Of a stretch of DNA of 12,489 nucleotides, positions 5,428 through 12,489 are shown one piece after another. The stretch comes from an uncultured Eggerthellaceae bacterium. GTDB taxonomy: Bacteria; Actinomycetota; Coriobacteriia; Coriobacteriales; Eggerthellaceae. How positions within the stretch are numbered: position 1 is the first letter of the stretch; every line of letters starts with the position of its first letter. Below the pieces are notes generated by a model. It was not told the DNA's origin, did not search any database, and worked only from the letters and a program-made list of their open reading frames with translations. Position numbers and translations under genes: made by a program. The DNA is taken from contig CAJUSL010000012.1 of NCBI GenBank assembly GCA_910589135.1, positions 10,406 through 22,894 of the forward strand. The letters are read 5' to 3'.

Positions 5428-6207
5428 CTACAGCCTTATCGGCTTCTCGAGGTCGCGCAGGTAGTCCGGCTCGTCGACCATGGTGCCCTTGCAGGCGGCC
5501 ACGCCGCTTGCGACCGAGAACGCGCCCTCGTAGATGGCACGCCCGGCGATCACGCCCTCGATGGCCTGCGACACCTTCGCAAGCTCCTGGATGTCGGCGA
5601 CCGATGCGATGCCGCCGCTCGCGATGACCGGGTTCCCGAACGCCTGGAACATCTCGACGTAGGCGGCGGGAGCGATGCCGGTGCGCAGGCCGTCGCGCGC
5701 GATGTCGGTGTACACCAGGTGCTCGTAGCCCAGCGCGGCCATCTTCGCCGCCAGCTCGAGCGCGGTCACCTCGGCCCCGGCCACCCAGCCTTCCACCTTC
5801 ACGTCGCCGTCCTTCGCGTCGATGCCGGCGACCACCGCGTCCGCGCCGAACTCCTCGACGGCAGCCTGCGCCAGTTCGGGGTCGCGCACGAGCGCGGTGC
5901 CGAAGATCGCGCGGTCGGCACCGGTGTCGAGCAGGCGCCGGGCCGCGTCGAGCGTGCGGATGCCGCCGCCCACCTCCACGTGCAGCTTTGTGCGGCGCAG
6001 GATGGCGGACACGACCTCCACGTTCGCCGGGTCGCCGTCGCGGGCGCCGTCGAGGTCGACCATGTGCAGCCATTCGGCGCCGGCCTCCTCGAACAGCTGC
6101 GCCTGCAGCACCGGGTCGTCGTTGTAGACGGTGACCTTGGCGTAGTCGCCGCCGGCAAGGCGCACGGCCTTCCCGTCGAGTATGTCGATGGCTGGAAGCA
6201 GATACAT
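5428..6207 (-). CDS. hisA: ProFAR isomerase (1-(5-phosphoribosyl)-5-[...]imidazole-4-carboxamide isomerase)
   Basis: This (beta/alpha)8-barrel of 259 aa performs the Amadori isomerisation of ProFAR to PRFAR, the substrate of HisH/HisF. D8 in LLPAIDILDGK is the catalytic base. The acid-side region is YTDIARDGLRTG (T167/D168). Phosphate-binding loops are HVEVGGGIRT and VIASGGIASV. The substrate-loop region reads VRLAGGDYAKVTVYNDDP, the ordinary HisA pattern. It lacks the GxxGxxTxYGDP style of the bifunctional HisA/TrpF enzyme PriA of many actinobacteria. The start at 6207 gives the canonical N-terminus and has GAGGA five bases upstream; a longer in-frame ATG at 6270 is rejected. It is 73 bp after hisH. 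Confidence 0.96.
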   Translation of the reverse strand: MYLLPAIDILDGKAVRLAGGDYAKVTVYNDDPVLQAQLFEEAGAEWLHMVDLDGARDGDPANVEVVSAILRRTKLHVEVGGGIRTLDAARRLLDTGADRAIFGTALVRDPELAQAAVEEFGADAVVAGIDAKDGDVKVEGWVAGAEVTALELAAKMAALGYEHLVYTDIARDGLRTGIAPAAYVEMFQAFGNPVIASGGIASVADIQELAKVSQAIEGVIAGRAIYEGAFSVASGVAACKGTMVDEPDYLRDLEKPIRL

Positions 6208-6280
6208 GTCGGTCCTCGCAATCCGTTGGTGGCGCGCCGCGCCTGCCTGCTGCACGTTCGCCCCGCGCAAGGGCGCCTTC

Positions 6281-6928
6281 TTACTCTGCCCGCGCCCCGT
6301 TCCGCGCGAACGCGACGAAGTTGCCGATCAGGCGCGCGCCCGCATCCGAGCTCTTCTCGGGATGGAATTGTACGCCGAACGCGCTGCCGCGCCTCACGAC
6401 GCTGGGGAATGTAACCGAATGGGTGGTCTTGCCCACCGTGTAGGCGCCGTCGGGTGCCACGAAGCTGTGCGTGAAATAGAAGTGCTCGCCCTGGCCGATG
6501 CCGTCGAACAGCGGGTCGCCCTCGTCGAACTCAACCGCGTTCCAGCCGACGTGCGGCACCTTGTAGGACACGCCGGCGACCTCCTTCGGCATGACGTCCA
6601 CCACGCCCGGCACAAGGCCGAGCCCCGGCGTCGGGCGCCCTCCCTCGGCGTGCTCCATGCCGCCCTCGAACATGAGGTGCTGCCCCAGGCAGATGCCGAG
6701 GAACGGCACGCCCGCGCCGACGGCGTCCTTGATGGCGCCGGCAAGGCCCAGCTCGCGAAGCGTGCCCATCGCGTCGGCAAAGGCGCCGACCCCGGGCAGC
6801 ACGACGGCGCTCGCCGCCCGCACGCAGGCCGCATCGGACGTCACCACGACGTCGGCGCCGCATGCAGCAAGCGCGCGTTCGACGGACTTGATGTTGCCTT
6901 TCCTGTAGTCGACCAGCGCGAACGTCAC
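6281..6928 (-). CDS. hisH: Imidazole glycerol phosphate synthase, glutaminase subunit
   Basis: This class I glutamine amidotransferase (215 aa) releases ammonia from glutamine for the HisF barrel. The catalytic triad is visible: C80 in FLGICLGQH, and H189 and E191 in VQFHPEKSS. The oxyanion strand LPGVGAF (44-50) and the HisH-typical KVPHVGWNAV (123-132) and YFTHSF (151-156) are present. The start is GTG at 6928, whose bases overlap the hisB stop as GTGA, a classic coupled junction. It gives the canonical N-terminus FALVDYRKGNIKSV. The longer open frame reaching upstream into hisB is only a shadow. Confidence 0.97.
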   Translation of the reverse strand: MTFALVDYRKGNIKSVERALAACGADVVVTSDAACVRAASAVVLPGVGAFADAMGTLRELGLAGAIKDAVGAGVPFLGICLGQHLMFEGGMEHAEGGRPTPGLGLVPGVVDVMPKEVAGVSYKVPHVGWNAVEFDEGDPLFDGIGQGEHFYFTHSFVAPDGAYTVGKTTHSVTFPSVVRRGSAFGVQFHPEKSSDAGARLIGNFVAFARNGARAE

Positions 6929-7512
6929 AGCACGCCCTTCGTGGACGGCAGCGCGTCGGCCGCGCGCGCGTCGATGGCGACCGCCGCGCGCAGCGCACGC
7001 CCGCAGGCCTTGAAGGCCGCCTCGATCAGATGATGCGCGTTCTCGCCGGCCAGCTGCTTCATATGCAGCGTGATGCCCGCGTTGGCGGCGAACGCGACGA
7101 AGAACTCCTTCGCGAGCTGCGTGTCGAACGTGGCGATGGCGTCCACCGGCACGTCCATGTCCCAATGCAGCTGGCCGCGCCCCGATATGTCCATCGCGCA
7201 CATCACCAGCGCCTCGTCCATGGCGATCGTCGCGTCCGAGAAGCGCACGATGCCCCGCTTGTCGCCGAGCGCTTCGGCAACCGCCTGGCCCAGCACGATT
7301 CCCGTGTCCTCGACGCTGTGATGCGCGTCCACCTCCACGTCGCCGTCGCACGACGCCGCGAGGTCGAACAGCCCGTGGCGCCCGAAGGCGTCGAGCATGT
7401 GGTCGAAGAACGGCACCTTCGTAGCCGCCTGCACCGCGCCTGCGCCGTCAAGCTCCAGCACGACCGCGACGTCGGTCTCCTTCGTCTTCCTGCTTATCTT
7501 CGCGCATCTCAT
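6925..7512 (-). CDS. hisB: Imidazoleglycerol-phosphate dehydratase
   Basis: This monofunctional dehydratase (195 aa) converts imidazole glycerol phosphate to imidazole acetol phosphate. It is a manganese enzyme of 24 subunits in known members. The duplicated metal-binding motifs are present: PFFDHML (D37, H38), DAHHSVEDTGIVLGQA (H64, H65, E68, D69) and GENAHHLIEAAFK (H160, H161, E164). The protein ends in the usual STKGVL. There is no N-terminal phosphatase domain, so histidinol-phosphate phosphatase must be encoded elsewhere. The residue before VPFFDHML is K, where G is more common, a minor variation. It starts one base after the hisC stop (TGACATG) and overlaps hisH by 4 bp. Confidence 0.97.
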   Translation of the reverse strand: MRCAKISRKTKETDVAVVLELDGAGAVQAATKVPFFDHMLDAFGRHGLFDLAASCDGDVEVDAHHSVEDTGIVLGQAVAEALGDKRGIVRFSDATIAMDEALVMCAMDISGRGQLHWDMDVPVDAIATFDTQLAKEFFVAFAANAGITLHMKQLAGENAHHLIEAAFKACGRALRAAVAIDARAADALPSTKGVL

Positions 7513-7513
7513 G

Positions 7514-8635
7514 TCAGTCCCTCTTTCTCAGGCAGAAGTCGCGCAGCGCGGACAGGAACGCGTCGTTCTGCCCGGGCGTCCCGATGGTCACGCGCAGCGT
7601 CCCCTCGAGCAGCGGCGCGTTGCTGAAGTCGCGCACCAGGATGCCGCGCCCGTACAGGTGCTCCCACGCCTCGGCCGCGTCCTCGACCGAGAACAGCACC
7701 CAGTTGGAGTCGCTGGGATACGGCCGCACGCCGGGGATGACCTTCAGCGCCTCCGTCACGCGGTCGCGCTCCTCGATGATGCTGCGGATGCCCGGCTCGA
7801 ACTTCGCGCGGCTCTCGTACACCACGCGCCCGATGGCCTGGCTCACCGCGTCGACCGAGTACGGCTGGCGCACCTTCAGGTACTCCTCGATCACGTCGGG
7901 ATGCGCAAGGATGTAGCCCAGGCGCACGCCGGCCAGCGAGAACGCCTTCGAGAACGTGCGCAGGAGCACCAGGTTGCGGTTGGCCTCCAGCAGCGGCCGC
8001 GACGTCATGCGCGAGAACTCGAAGTACGCCTCGTCGGCCACGACCAGCGCGTCGGTGGCCGAAAGCAGGCGCTGCATGAACTCCTGCGAGGCGCGCAGGC
8101 CCGTGGGGTTGTTGGGGCTGGCTATGATGGTGAAGTCGACAGGGCCGCCCACGGCGCCCGCGCCGGACGCGCCCCCCGCCACGCCCTCGCCGCCGACGGC
8201 CGCGAGCACCGCCTCTTCGTCGATGGCGAAATCAGGCGCGCCCCCACGCGGCACGTCGACCACCGCCGTGTTGGTCAGGCGCGCGTTGGCCGCATACACC
8301 GAGAACGTGGGCGGCAGGTTGAGGAACGTGCGCCCCGGCCCTCCCCACGCCAGCGCCGTGTCGAACAGCAGCTCGTCGCCGCCGTTGCCCACCAGCACCC
8401 AGTCGCGCTCGAGCCCGTTCGCCTCGGCGATCATGTCGCGCAGCTCGTTGGCCAGAGGGTCGGGATAGCGGTTCAGGCTCACCTTGCGGATGGCGCGCTC
8501 GATGTCGCGCCGCACGTCCTCGCCCACGTCAAGCGGGTTCTCGTTCGCCGACATGACCGCGTCGGCCGGCACGTACTTCGGGTCGTAGGGCGCAAGGCCC
8601 GCCAGCTGCGGCGCTGCGGCGCGCACCCTATCCAT
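7514..8635 (-). CDS. hisC: Histidinol-phosphate aminotransferase
   Basis: This PLP fold-type I aminotransferase (373 aa) makes histidinol phosphate from imidazole acetol phosphate and glutamate. Visible features are MSANENPLD near the N-terminus, LVGNGGDELL, ASPNNPTG (N176), VVADEAYFEF (D201) and TFSKAFSLAGVRLGY with Schiff-base lysine K230 and R238. The substrate-carboxylate arginine is R348 in TLRVTIGT. A Gly/Ala-rich stretch at about residues 147-164, just before the NNPTG region, looks like a low-complexity loop insertion. ATG at 8635 is chosen over an upstream GTG at 8668 because AAGGAG lies 7 nt before it. It overlaps the hisD end by 8 bp. Confidence 0.96.
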   Translation of the reverse strand: MDRVRAAAPQLAGLAPYDPKYVPADAVMSANENPLDVGEDVRRDIERAIRKVSLNRYPDPLANELRDMIAEANGLERDWVLVGNGGDELLFDTALAWGGPGRTFLNLPPTFSVYAANARLTNTAVVDVPRGGAPDFAIDEEAVLAAVGGEGVAGGASGAGAVGGPVDFTIIASPNNPTGLRASQEFMQRLLSATDALVVADEAYFEFSRMTSRPLLEANRNLVLLRTFSKAFSLAGVRLGYILAHPDVIEEYLKVRQPYSVDAVSQAIGRVVYESRAKFEPGIRSIIEERDRVTEALKVIPGVRPYPSDSNWVLFSVEDAAEAWEHLYGRGILVRDFSNAPLLEGTLRVTIGTPGQNDAFLSALRDFCLRKRD

Positions 8636-9965
8636 CGATGCGCTCCTTGCCGGCGTCGCCGTCGACACGGGCGTCCGCCTCCTCGATTGCGTGCATGCGC
8701 AGCGCGACCGACTGGGCGTGCGCCCACAGGCCCTCGTGCATGGCGATTTGCATGATGGGACGCGCGTCGTTCTCGAGAGCCTGGGCGCTGTACTGGATGA
8801 TGGAGCTCTTCTTCACGAACTCCTCGACCGACAGCGGCGACGCGAAGCGGGCCGTGCCGCCGGTGGGAAGCGTGTGGTTGGGGCCGGCCACGTAGTCGCC
8901 CACCGCCTCGGGGGTCCATTCCCCCAGGAAGATGGCGCCCGCGTTGCGGATGGCGCCCAGGTAGTCCATGGCGTCACGCACGTGCAGCTCAAGATGCTCG
9001 GGCGCGATGACGTTGACGGCCTGGATGGCCTGCTCCATGTCGCACGCCACCACCACGAGGCCCTGCCCCTCCAGCGACGCGCGGGTGATGTCGGCGCGCG
9101 GGGAATAGCCCAGGTGCTGCTCGATGGCCGCCTCCACCGCGTCGGCGTAGTCGCCGCTTCCGCACACCAGGTAGCACGCGGCCAGCGGGTCGTGCTCGGC
9201 CTGCGCCATGAGGTCCATGGCCACCAGAGAGGGGTCGGCCGTCTCGTCGGCCACCACGCACACCTCGGAAGGGCCTGCGATCATGTCGATGCCGACGTCG
9301 CCCGACACCGCCTTCTTGGCGGCCGCCACGAAGGCGTTGCCCGGACCGGTGACCTTGTCAACGGGCGCGATGCTCTCGGTGCCGTAGGCAAGCGCGGCAA
9401 TGGCCTGCGCGCCACCCACCGTGTACACCTCGCTGACGCCGCCCAGCTTGCAGGCGGCCAGGATGGCCGCATCGACGCTTCCATCCTTGGAAGGGGGCGT
9501 GACGCAGGCGATGCGGCGCACGCCCGCCACGCTTGCGGGAATCGCGTTCATGAGCACGCTGGAAGGATACAGGGCGCGCCCGCCGGGCACGTAGATGCCC
9601 ACCGAGTCGAGCGGCGTCACCTTCGCGCCGACGATGGCGCCGTCCTCGCGGGCGAACAGCCAGCTCTGCTGCACCTGGCGCTCGTGGAACCCGCGGATCT
9701 GCGCCGCGGCGTGCCTCAGGGCGTCGAGCGTGTCGGGGTCGACCTCGTCGAAGGCGCGCCGGAATGCCTCGTCGGGAACGCGGAACGAGTCCACCTTCAC
9801 GCCGTCGAACCTCTCGGTGAGCGCCCGCAGCTCGGCGTCTCCCTTCTCGCGCACGTCCTCCACGATGCGCGTGGCGGTCACGAGCGCGTCGGCGTTGAAC
9901 GCGCCGGTGCGGTTGATGAGGGACGGGCGGAACGGCTCCGTCGGTTGCAGTTCTATGCGTCGCAT
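8628..9965 (-). CDS. hisD: Histidinol dehydrogenase
   Basis: This zinc, NAD-dependent enzyme (445 aa) oxidises L-histidinol to L-histidine in two steps, the last reactions of the pathway. Motifs in order are GIYVPGGRALYPSSVLMN (123-140), TVGGAQAIAALAYGT, DKVTGPGNAFV (203-213), AGPSEV and QAEHDPLA (Q255 and H258, zinc ligands). Further along are PEHLEL (E323/H324, catalytic pair) and GDYVAGPNHTLPTGGTARF (D357, zinc). EGLWAHAQSV near the C-terminus has H416, zinc. All expected catalytic residues are present and the length is normal. The ATG directly follows the stop of the hisZG gene (TAAATG), with GGAAAGG about 8 nt upstream, so the two genes are tightly coupled. It overlaps hisC by 8 bp. Confidence 0.98.
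   Translation of the reverse strand: MRRIELQPTEPFRPSLINRTGAFNADALVTATRIVEDVREKGDAELRALTERFDGVKVDSFRVPDEAFRRAFDEVDPDTLDALRHAAAQIRGFHERQVQQSWLFAREDGAIVGAKVTPLDSVGIYVPGGRALYPSSVLMNAIPASVAGVRRIACVTPPSKDGSVDAAILAACKLGGVSEVYTVGGAQAIAALAYGTESIAPVDKVTGPGNAFVAAAKKAVSGDVGIDMIAGPSEVCVVADETADPSLVAMDLMAQAEHDPLAACYLVCGSGDYADAVEAAIEQHLGYSPRADITRASLEGQGLVVVACDMEQAIQAVNVIAPEHLELHVRDAMDYLGAIRNAGAIFLGEWTPEAVGDYVAGPNHTLPTGGTARFASPLSVEEFVKKSSIIQYSAQALENDARPIMQIAMHEGLWAHAQSVALRMHAIEEADARVDGDAGKERIDG
8643..8648 (-). promoter_or_regulatory. Ribosome binding site that decides the hisC start
   Basis: AAGGAG on the minus strand lies 7 nt before the ATG at 8635 and inside the last codons of hisD. It is close to the ideal Shine-Dalgarno sequence and spacing, whereas the upstream GTG at 8668 lacks a comparable site. 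This supports the shorter HisC and coupling with hisD. Confidence 0.7.
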
Positions 9966-11750
9966 TTACATCGCCTTTCCAGCAATCGGGTCGAAGTGCA
10001 CGCCGTCCGAAACTTTCGCCAGCGTGCGCGCTAATTCTACTACTCTGTCGTCCGTGCGGAGCGAACACGGGTTGGCGAAGAAGCGCGCGGTCGAGCCCAG
10101 CACGTCCTCGACGATCTCGAGGCTGTTCTCGCGCAGCGTCGTGCCCGTCGCCGTGATGTCCACGATGCGCTCGGCCATGCCCGAAAGCGGCGCGAGCTCG
10201 ATGTTGCCGTGCAGCTGCACGATGTCCACCTGCACGCCCGTCTTCGCATAGTGCGCGAGCGTGATGCGGGGATACTTGGTAGCCACGCGGATGGACCCGA
10301 GGCGGCGGTAGCGCTCCTCGATCTGCGGGGTCGCGCCCACCGGCTGCGCTACCACGAAGCGGCATCCGCCGAACCCCAGGTCGACCAGCTCGACCACCTG
10401 GGCGCCCGATTCCAGCAGCGAGTCGCGGCCGCAGATCCCGCAATCCGCCGCGCCGTAGGCGACGAAGGCCGGCGCATCGGAGGGGCGCACGATGATGTAG
10501 TCGGCGTCCTCGGAGCGGATGACCAGCTGGCGGCCGATGTCGTGCAGGCCCTCCACGTCGAGCCCCGCCGCGGCGAGGCATTCCACCGCCTGCGCGTGCA
10601 AGGCGCCCTTGGGAACGGCGATGCGCAGCCTGCGCGACGGAGCGGCCGCCGCCCTGTGCCCAAGCGCCGAGCGCACGGCCTCGTCTTCTTCGGAGGGGTC
10701 TTCCGCGGCCAGAACGACGCCGTCTGCAGCCGCCTGCTCCTCGGCGGCGAGCGCGGCCATGGCCTGCTCGAGGCAGAACGCGAAACCTGCGGCCGGCATG
10801 GCGGCCCCGAACGCCTCGATCATGCGGTCGTAGCGGCCACCCGAGCCCAGCGAGGTGCCCAGATGCGGGGAGAACGCGGCGAACACGACGCCTGTGTAGT
10901 AGTCGAACGAGCTGACCACCGAGAAGTCGACCAGCAGCCGCACGTCGCGCGCGGCCGCAGATGCGCCCAGCGAGCCCGAGACGCCCGCGAACACGGTGGC
11001 GAGGTCGTCCAGGCCGTCGGCGCAGCCGAGGGGCGCGACGAGCTCCCTGGCCTGCTCGATGGCGTCGAAGCCGCCCCGCACGCGGGCGAGCGAGCGGATC
11101 ACGTCGGCGTAGGCGGGTGCGATCTGCGAGGTGTCGTGGTCGTCGCACGCGCCGAGCGAGCACAGGCGGTCGAGCTCGACGAAGTCGGAGTCGTGGTAGG
11201 CGGCGAGCACCGCGTCCTTCCAGGCATCCGGCGCGCCCGAGCGGTCGAGCAGCGCGCGCAGCGGTCCGACGGTGGCGAGCGTGACGCACATCGCGCCCAC
11301 GCCCGTGCGCAGAAGCGCGTCGGCGAACAGGCCGATCAGCTCGCAGTCGATCTCGGCGCCGCGCTCCCCGATGCACTCGACGCCCATCTGCGTGATCTCG
11401 CGCGGGCTGGCGTCGGAGGCTCCCTCCGCGTCGCGGAACACGCGCTGGGTGTAGCGCAGGCGCGCGGAATCCTTGCCGGCGAGGCGCGTGGCGCACATGC
11501 GGGCCACCTGCATCGTGACGTCGGGGCGCATGGCGAGCAGGTCGCCGCGCGAGTCGAAGAACTTGAACGGCGAGGACGGGATGCGGCCGCCCTGGCGCAC
11601 GACGTCCATGACTTCGAGCGTCGGCGTCTCGATGGGCGCGAACCCGTGCGCGGCGAAGAGGTCCTGCACGTCGCGCGTGATGCGCTCACGCTCGGCGGCC
11701 TCGAAGCCGATGACGTCCCTGAACCCGAACGGTGTCATCAAGTTGGCCAT
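9966..11750 (-). CDS. hisZG: Fused HisZ-HisG ATP phosphoribosyltransferase
   Basis: This single 594-aa polypeptide joins the regulatory and catalytic halves of ATP-PRT, the first and committed enzyme of histidine synthesis (ATP plus PRPP to PR-ATP). Residues 1 to about 330 are HisZ, a class II histidyl-tRNA-synthetase paralog. This half shows LMTPFGFRDV, LLAMRPDVTMQVARM, SFDYYTGVVFAAF and GSGGRYDRMIEAFG. Residues about 333-373 are an Ala/Glu-rich linker. Residues 374-594 are a short-form HisG: LRIAVPKGAL, VRPSDAPAFVAYGAADCGICGRD, VATKYP, LHGNIELAP, and the PRPP loop IVDITATGTTLRENSLEI. No C-terminal ACT-like domain is seen, as expected for short HisG that depends on HisZ. The ATG at 11750 is preceded by GAAAGGA at 5 nt; an in-frame extension to 12044 is Arg-rich, crosses the neighbouring gene and is rejected. 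The symbol is descriptive. Confidence 0.95.
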   Translation of the reverse strand: MANLMTPFGFRDVIGFEAAERERITRDVQDLFAAHGFAPIETPTLEVMDVVRQGGRIPSSPFKFFDSRGDLLAMRPDVTMQVARMCATRLAGKDSARLRYTQRVFRDAEGASDASPREITQMGVECIGERGAEIDCELIGLFADALLRTGVGAMCVTLATVGPLRALLDRSGAPDAWKDAVLAAYHDSDFVELDRLCSLGACDDHDTSQIAPAYADVIRSLARVRGGFDAIEQARELVAPLGCADGLDDLATVFAGVSGSLGASAAARDVRLLVDFSVVSSFDYYTGVVFAAFSPHLGTSLGSGGRYDRMIEAFGAAMPAAGFAFCLEQAMAALAAEEQAAADGVVLAAEDPSEEDEAVRSALGHRAAAAPSRRLRIAVPKGALHAQAVECLAAAGLDVEGLHDIGRQLVIRSEDADYIIVRPSDAPAFVAYGAADCGICGRDSLLESGAQVVELVDLGFGGCRFVVAQPVGATPQIEERYRRLGSIRVATKYPRITLAHYAKTGVQVDIVQLHGNIELAPLSGMAERIVDITATGTTLRENSLEIVEDVLGSTARFFANPCSLRTDDRVVELARTLAKVSDGVHFDPIAGKAM

Positions 11751-11878
11751 GTTGGTCCTTTCAAGCGGCGCCCGTCGCGCGCGCCGGCACCTGCATGCGG
11801 ATACGTAAACGAGACGATATGCTACCACGTCGCGGTACTTTAGTACAGTAGAGTGATAAAGTATGAAGAGCGTCCTCC
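11751..11878 (-). promoter_or_regulatory. Upstream region of the his operon
   Basis: This 128-bp gap is markedly AT-richer at 11805-11868 than the rest of the window and is the likely promoter of the operon. It contains a short dyad GTACT-TT-AGTAC (11835-11846). No hexamer pair is convincing: the best I see on the minus strand are TTCATA with TACTAA, or TGTACT with TAGCAT. I saw no histidine-codon-rich leader peptide or clear T-box. Confidence 0.4.
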
Positions 11879-12489
11879 TCACGCCAACCCGAAGGATCCG
11901 TCGAAGGAATAGCCGCCGTCGGTGGCGACAAGCACGAAGTTGTCGCGGTCGCTCAATGCCTCGTCGGTGGCGAACACGGCATGCACGCGCGCGAACGCGC
12001 AGCCAAGCGACTCCATGGCGCGCTGCAGCCGCCCGGCGCCGCAAGGCCCCTCGTCGCAGACGACGTTTATGACGTAGAGCCCGCCTGCCGCCAGGCGCTC
12101 CTTCGCCGCCGCAAGGGTCCGCGCATCCAGGAAGCGCCCGTCCATCACCGCGCCGTCGAAGGCGTCCACCACGATGGCCTCGTAGCGGCCGTCGGCCGCC
12201 TGCAGGAAGCGCACGCCGTCGTCGACGAACAGCCTCAGCCGCCCGGCTTCCTCAAGCTCCCCCACGAAGAAGCGCTTGCGGGCGATGCGGGCGATGCGGG
12301 CGTCGCGTTCCACCACGTCCACGGTCACGCCGGGCCGCGTGGCGGCGACGTGCTTCGGATACGAGCACCCTCCCCCGCCGATGACCAGCATGCGACGCAC
12401 CCGAAGGCCGCCGCGCTCGGCGTCGAACAGCCGGTCGAACGCGCGCATGTATTCGAAGGGCAGCTCGAACCGGCGGTCGCCGAAATAGG
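11879..12489 (-). CDS. Spermidine-synthase-like protein, C-terminal part (5' end off window)
   Basis: The frame is open from the right edge to the TGA at 11879 and gives 202 residues of a Rossmann-fold methyltransferase/aminopropyltransferase-like protein. The ATG at 12448 is internal, because the upstream residues YFGDRRFELPFEY match the family stretch before the nucleotide-binding core. RMLVIGGGGCSYPKHV is the glycine-rich SAM/dcSAM loop. VDVVERD carries the acidic residue that usually contacts the ribose, and YEAIVVDAFDG is the active-site aspartate region. Such proteins in actinobacteria are often annotated spermidine synthase although many have lost, or never had, shown polyamine activity; some are fused to MFS-like domains. 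Substrate is unknown. It lies upstream of the his operon in the same direction but is separated by an AT-rich gap. Confidence 0.8.
   Translation of the reverse strand, partial: YFGDRRFELPFEYMRAFDRLFDAERGGLRVRRMLVIGGGGCSYPKHVAATRPGVTVDVVERDARIARIARKRFFVGELEEAGRLRLFVDDGVRFLQAADGRYEAIVVDAFDGAVMDGRFLDARTLAAAKERLAAGGLYVINVVCDEGPCGAGRLQRAMESLGCAFARVHAVFATDEALSDRDNFVLVATDGGYSFDGSFGLA

Noticed and set aside
4363..6414. Long plus-strand open frame (683 codons) opposite hisF and hisA
   Set aside because: It is antisense to well-supported enzymes, rich in His, Arg and Ala, has no recognisable domain, and is explained by G/C bias at third codon positions of the real genes.
8636..8668. GTG start at 8668 for HisC
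   Set aside because: The ATG at 8635 has AAGGAG at 7 nt and gives the shorter overlap with hisD.
9966..11750. Histidyl-tRNA synthetase assignment for the first half of the fused protein
   Set aside because: It has class II aaRS fold motifs but is fused to HisG in a his operon and lacks an evident C-terminal anticodon-binding domain, so HisZ fits.
10209..11843. Plus-strand open frame of 544 codons opposite hisZG
   Set aside because: Same shadow effect; low-complexity Arg/His/Ala product and no family motif.
11751..12044. N-terminal extension of HisZ-HisG to an ATG at 12044
   Set aside because: It overlaps the spermidine-synthase-like gene in another frame and is Arg-rich; the canonical HisZ start with a ribosome site is at 11750.
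12278..12304. Triple 9-bp repeat (gcgggcgat-like) in the spermidine-synthase-like gene
   Set aside because: It encodes an Ala-Arg-Ile run in a helix of the protein and is short; probably coincidence of codon bias.

Overview
The window is high-GC bacterial DNA with strong G/C preference at third codon positions and open shadow frames on both strands. Gene content, codon bias and the nature of the proteins suggest an actinobacterium, most likely the Coriobacteriia (Eggerthellaceae-like). That placement is inferred from gene content and style; no rRNA or other taxonomic marker is present. Every gene but one lies on the minus strand, so the window is best read from right to left.

Right edge (11879-12489): the C-terminal part of a spermidine-synthase-like, Rossmann-fold SAM/dcSAM-binding protein that runs off the window. 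A 128-bp AT-richer gap follows, and then the histidine operon (11750 down to 4501). Its order is hisZ-hisG fused in one 594-aa polypeptide, then hisD, hisC, hisB, hisH, hisA, a 220-bp stretch including a structured spacer, and hisF. The junctions hisZG/hisD, hisD/hisC, hisC/hisB and hisB/hisH abut or overlap by a few bases, so those genes are probably translationally coupled. The hisA-hisF spacer carries a perfect 17-bp inverted repeat and a possible 49-codon ORF that overlaps the hisF start. A 265-bp non-coding gap with small palindromes separates hisF from hisI. hisI has its own perfect TATAAT box 8 nt before the ATG, which suggests a leaderless transcript. With HisI, the genes cover ATP-PRT, PR-AMP cyclohydrolase, HisA, HisH/HisF, HisB, HisC and HisD. 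HisE (PR-ATP pyrophosphohydrolase) and histidinol-phosphate phosphatase are not in the window.

Middle (1601-3880): an iron-sulfur cluster module. A plus-strand Rrf2/IscR-type regulator is divergent from iscS (group I cysteine desulfurase) and iscU (scaffold). The 118-bp divergent region holds a textbook sigma-A promoter for iscS (TTGACA, 17 bp, TATAAA). A perfect 8-bp-arm dyad lies across the expected start site and is the natural candidate operator for the Rrf2 protein.

Left edge (1-1535): a MATE-family multidrug/cation efflux transporter. Its 3' end runs off the window and carries a 48-bp (16-residue) tandem repeat in a hydrophilic C-terminal tail.

The window is mainly primary metabolism. 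I see no defence system, mobile element, CRISPR array, tRNA or rRNA. The parts most worth checking are the HisZ-HisG fusion, the hisA-hisF structured spacer, and the Rrf2 operator over the isc promoter.
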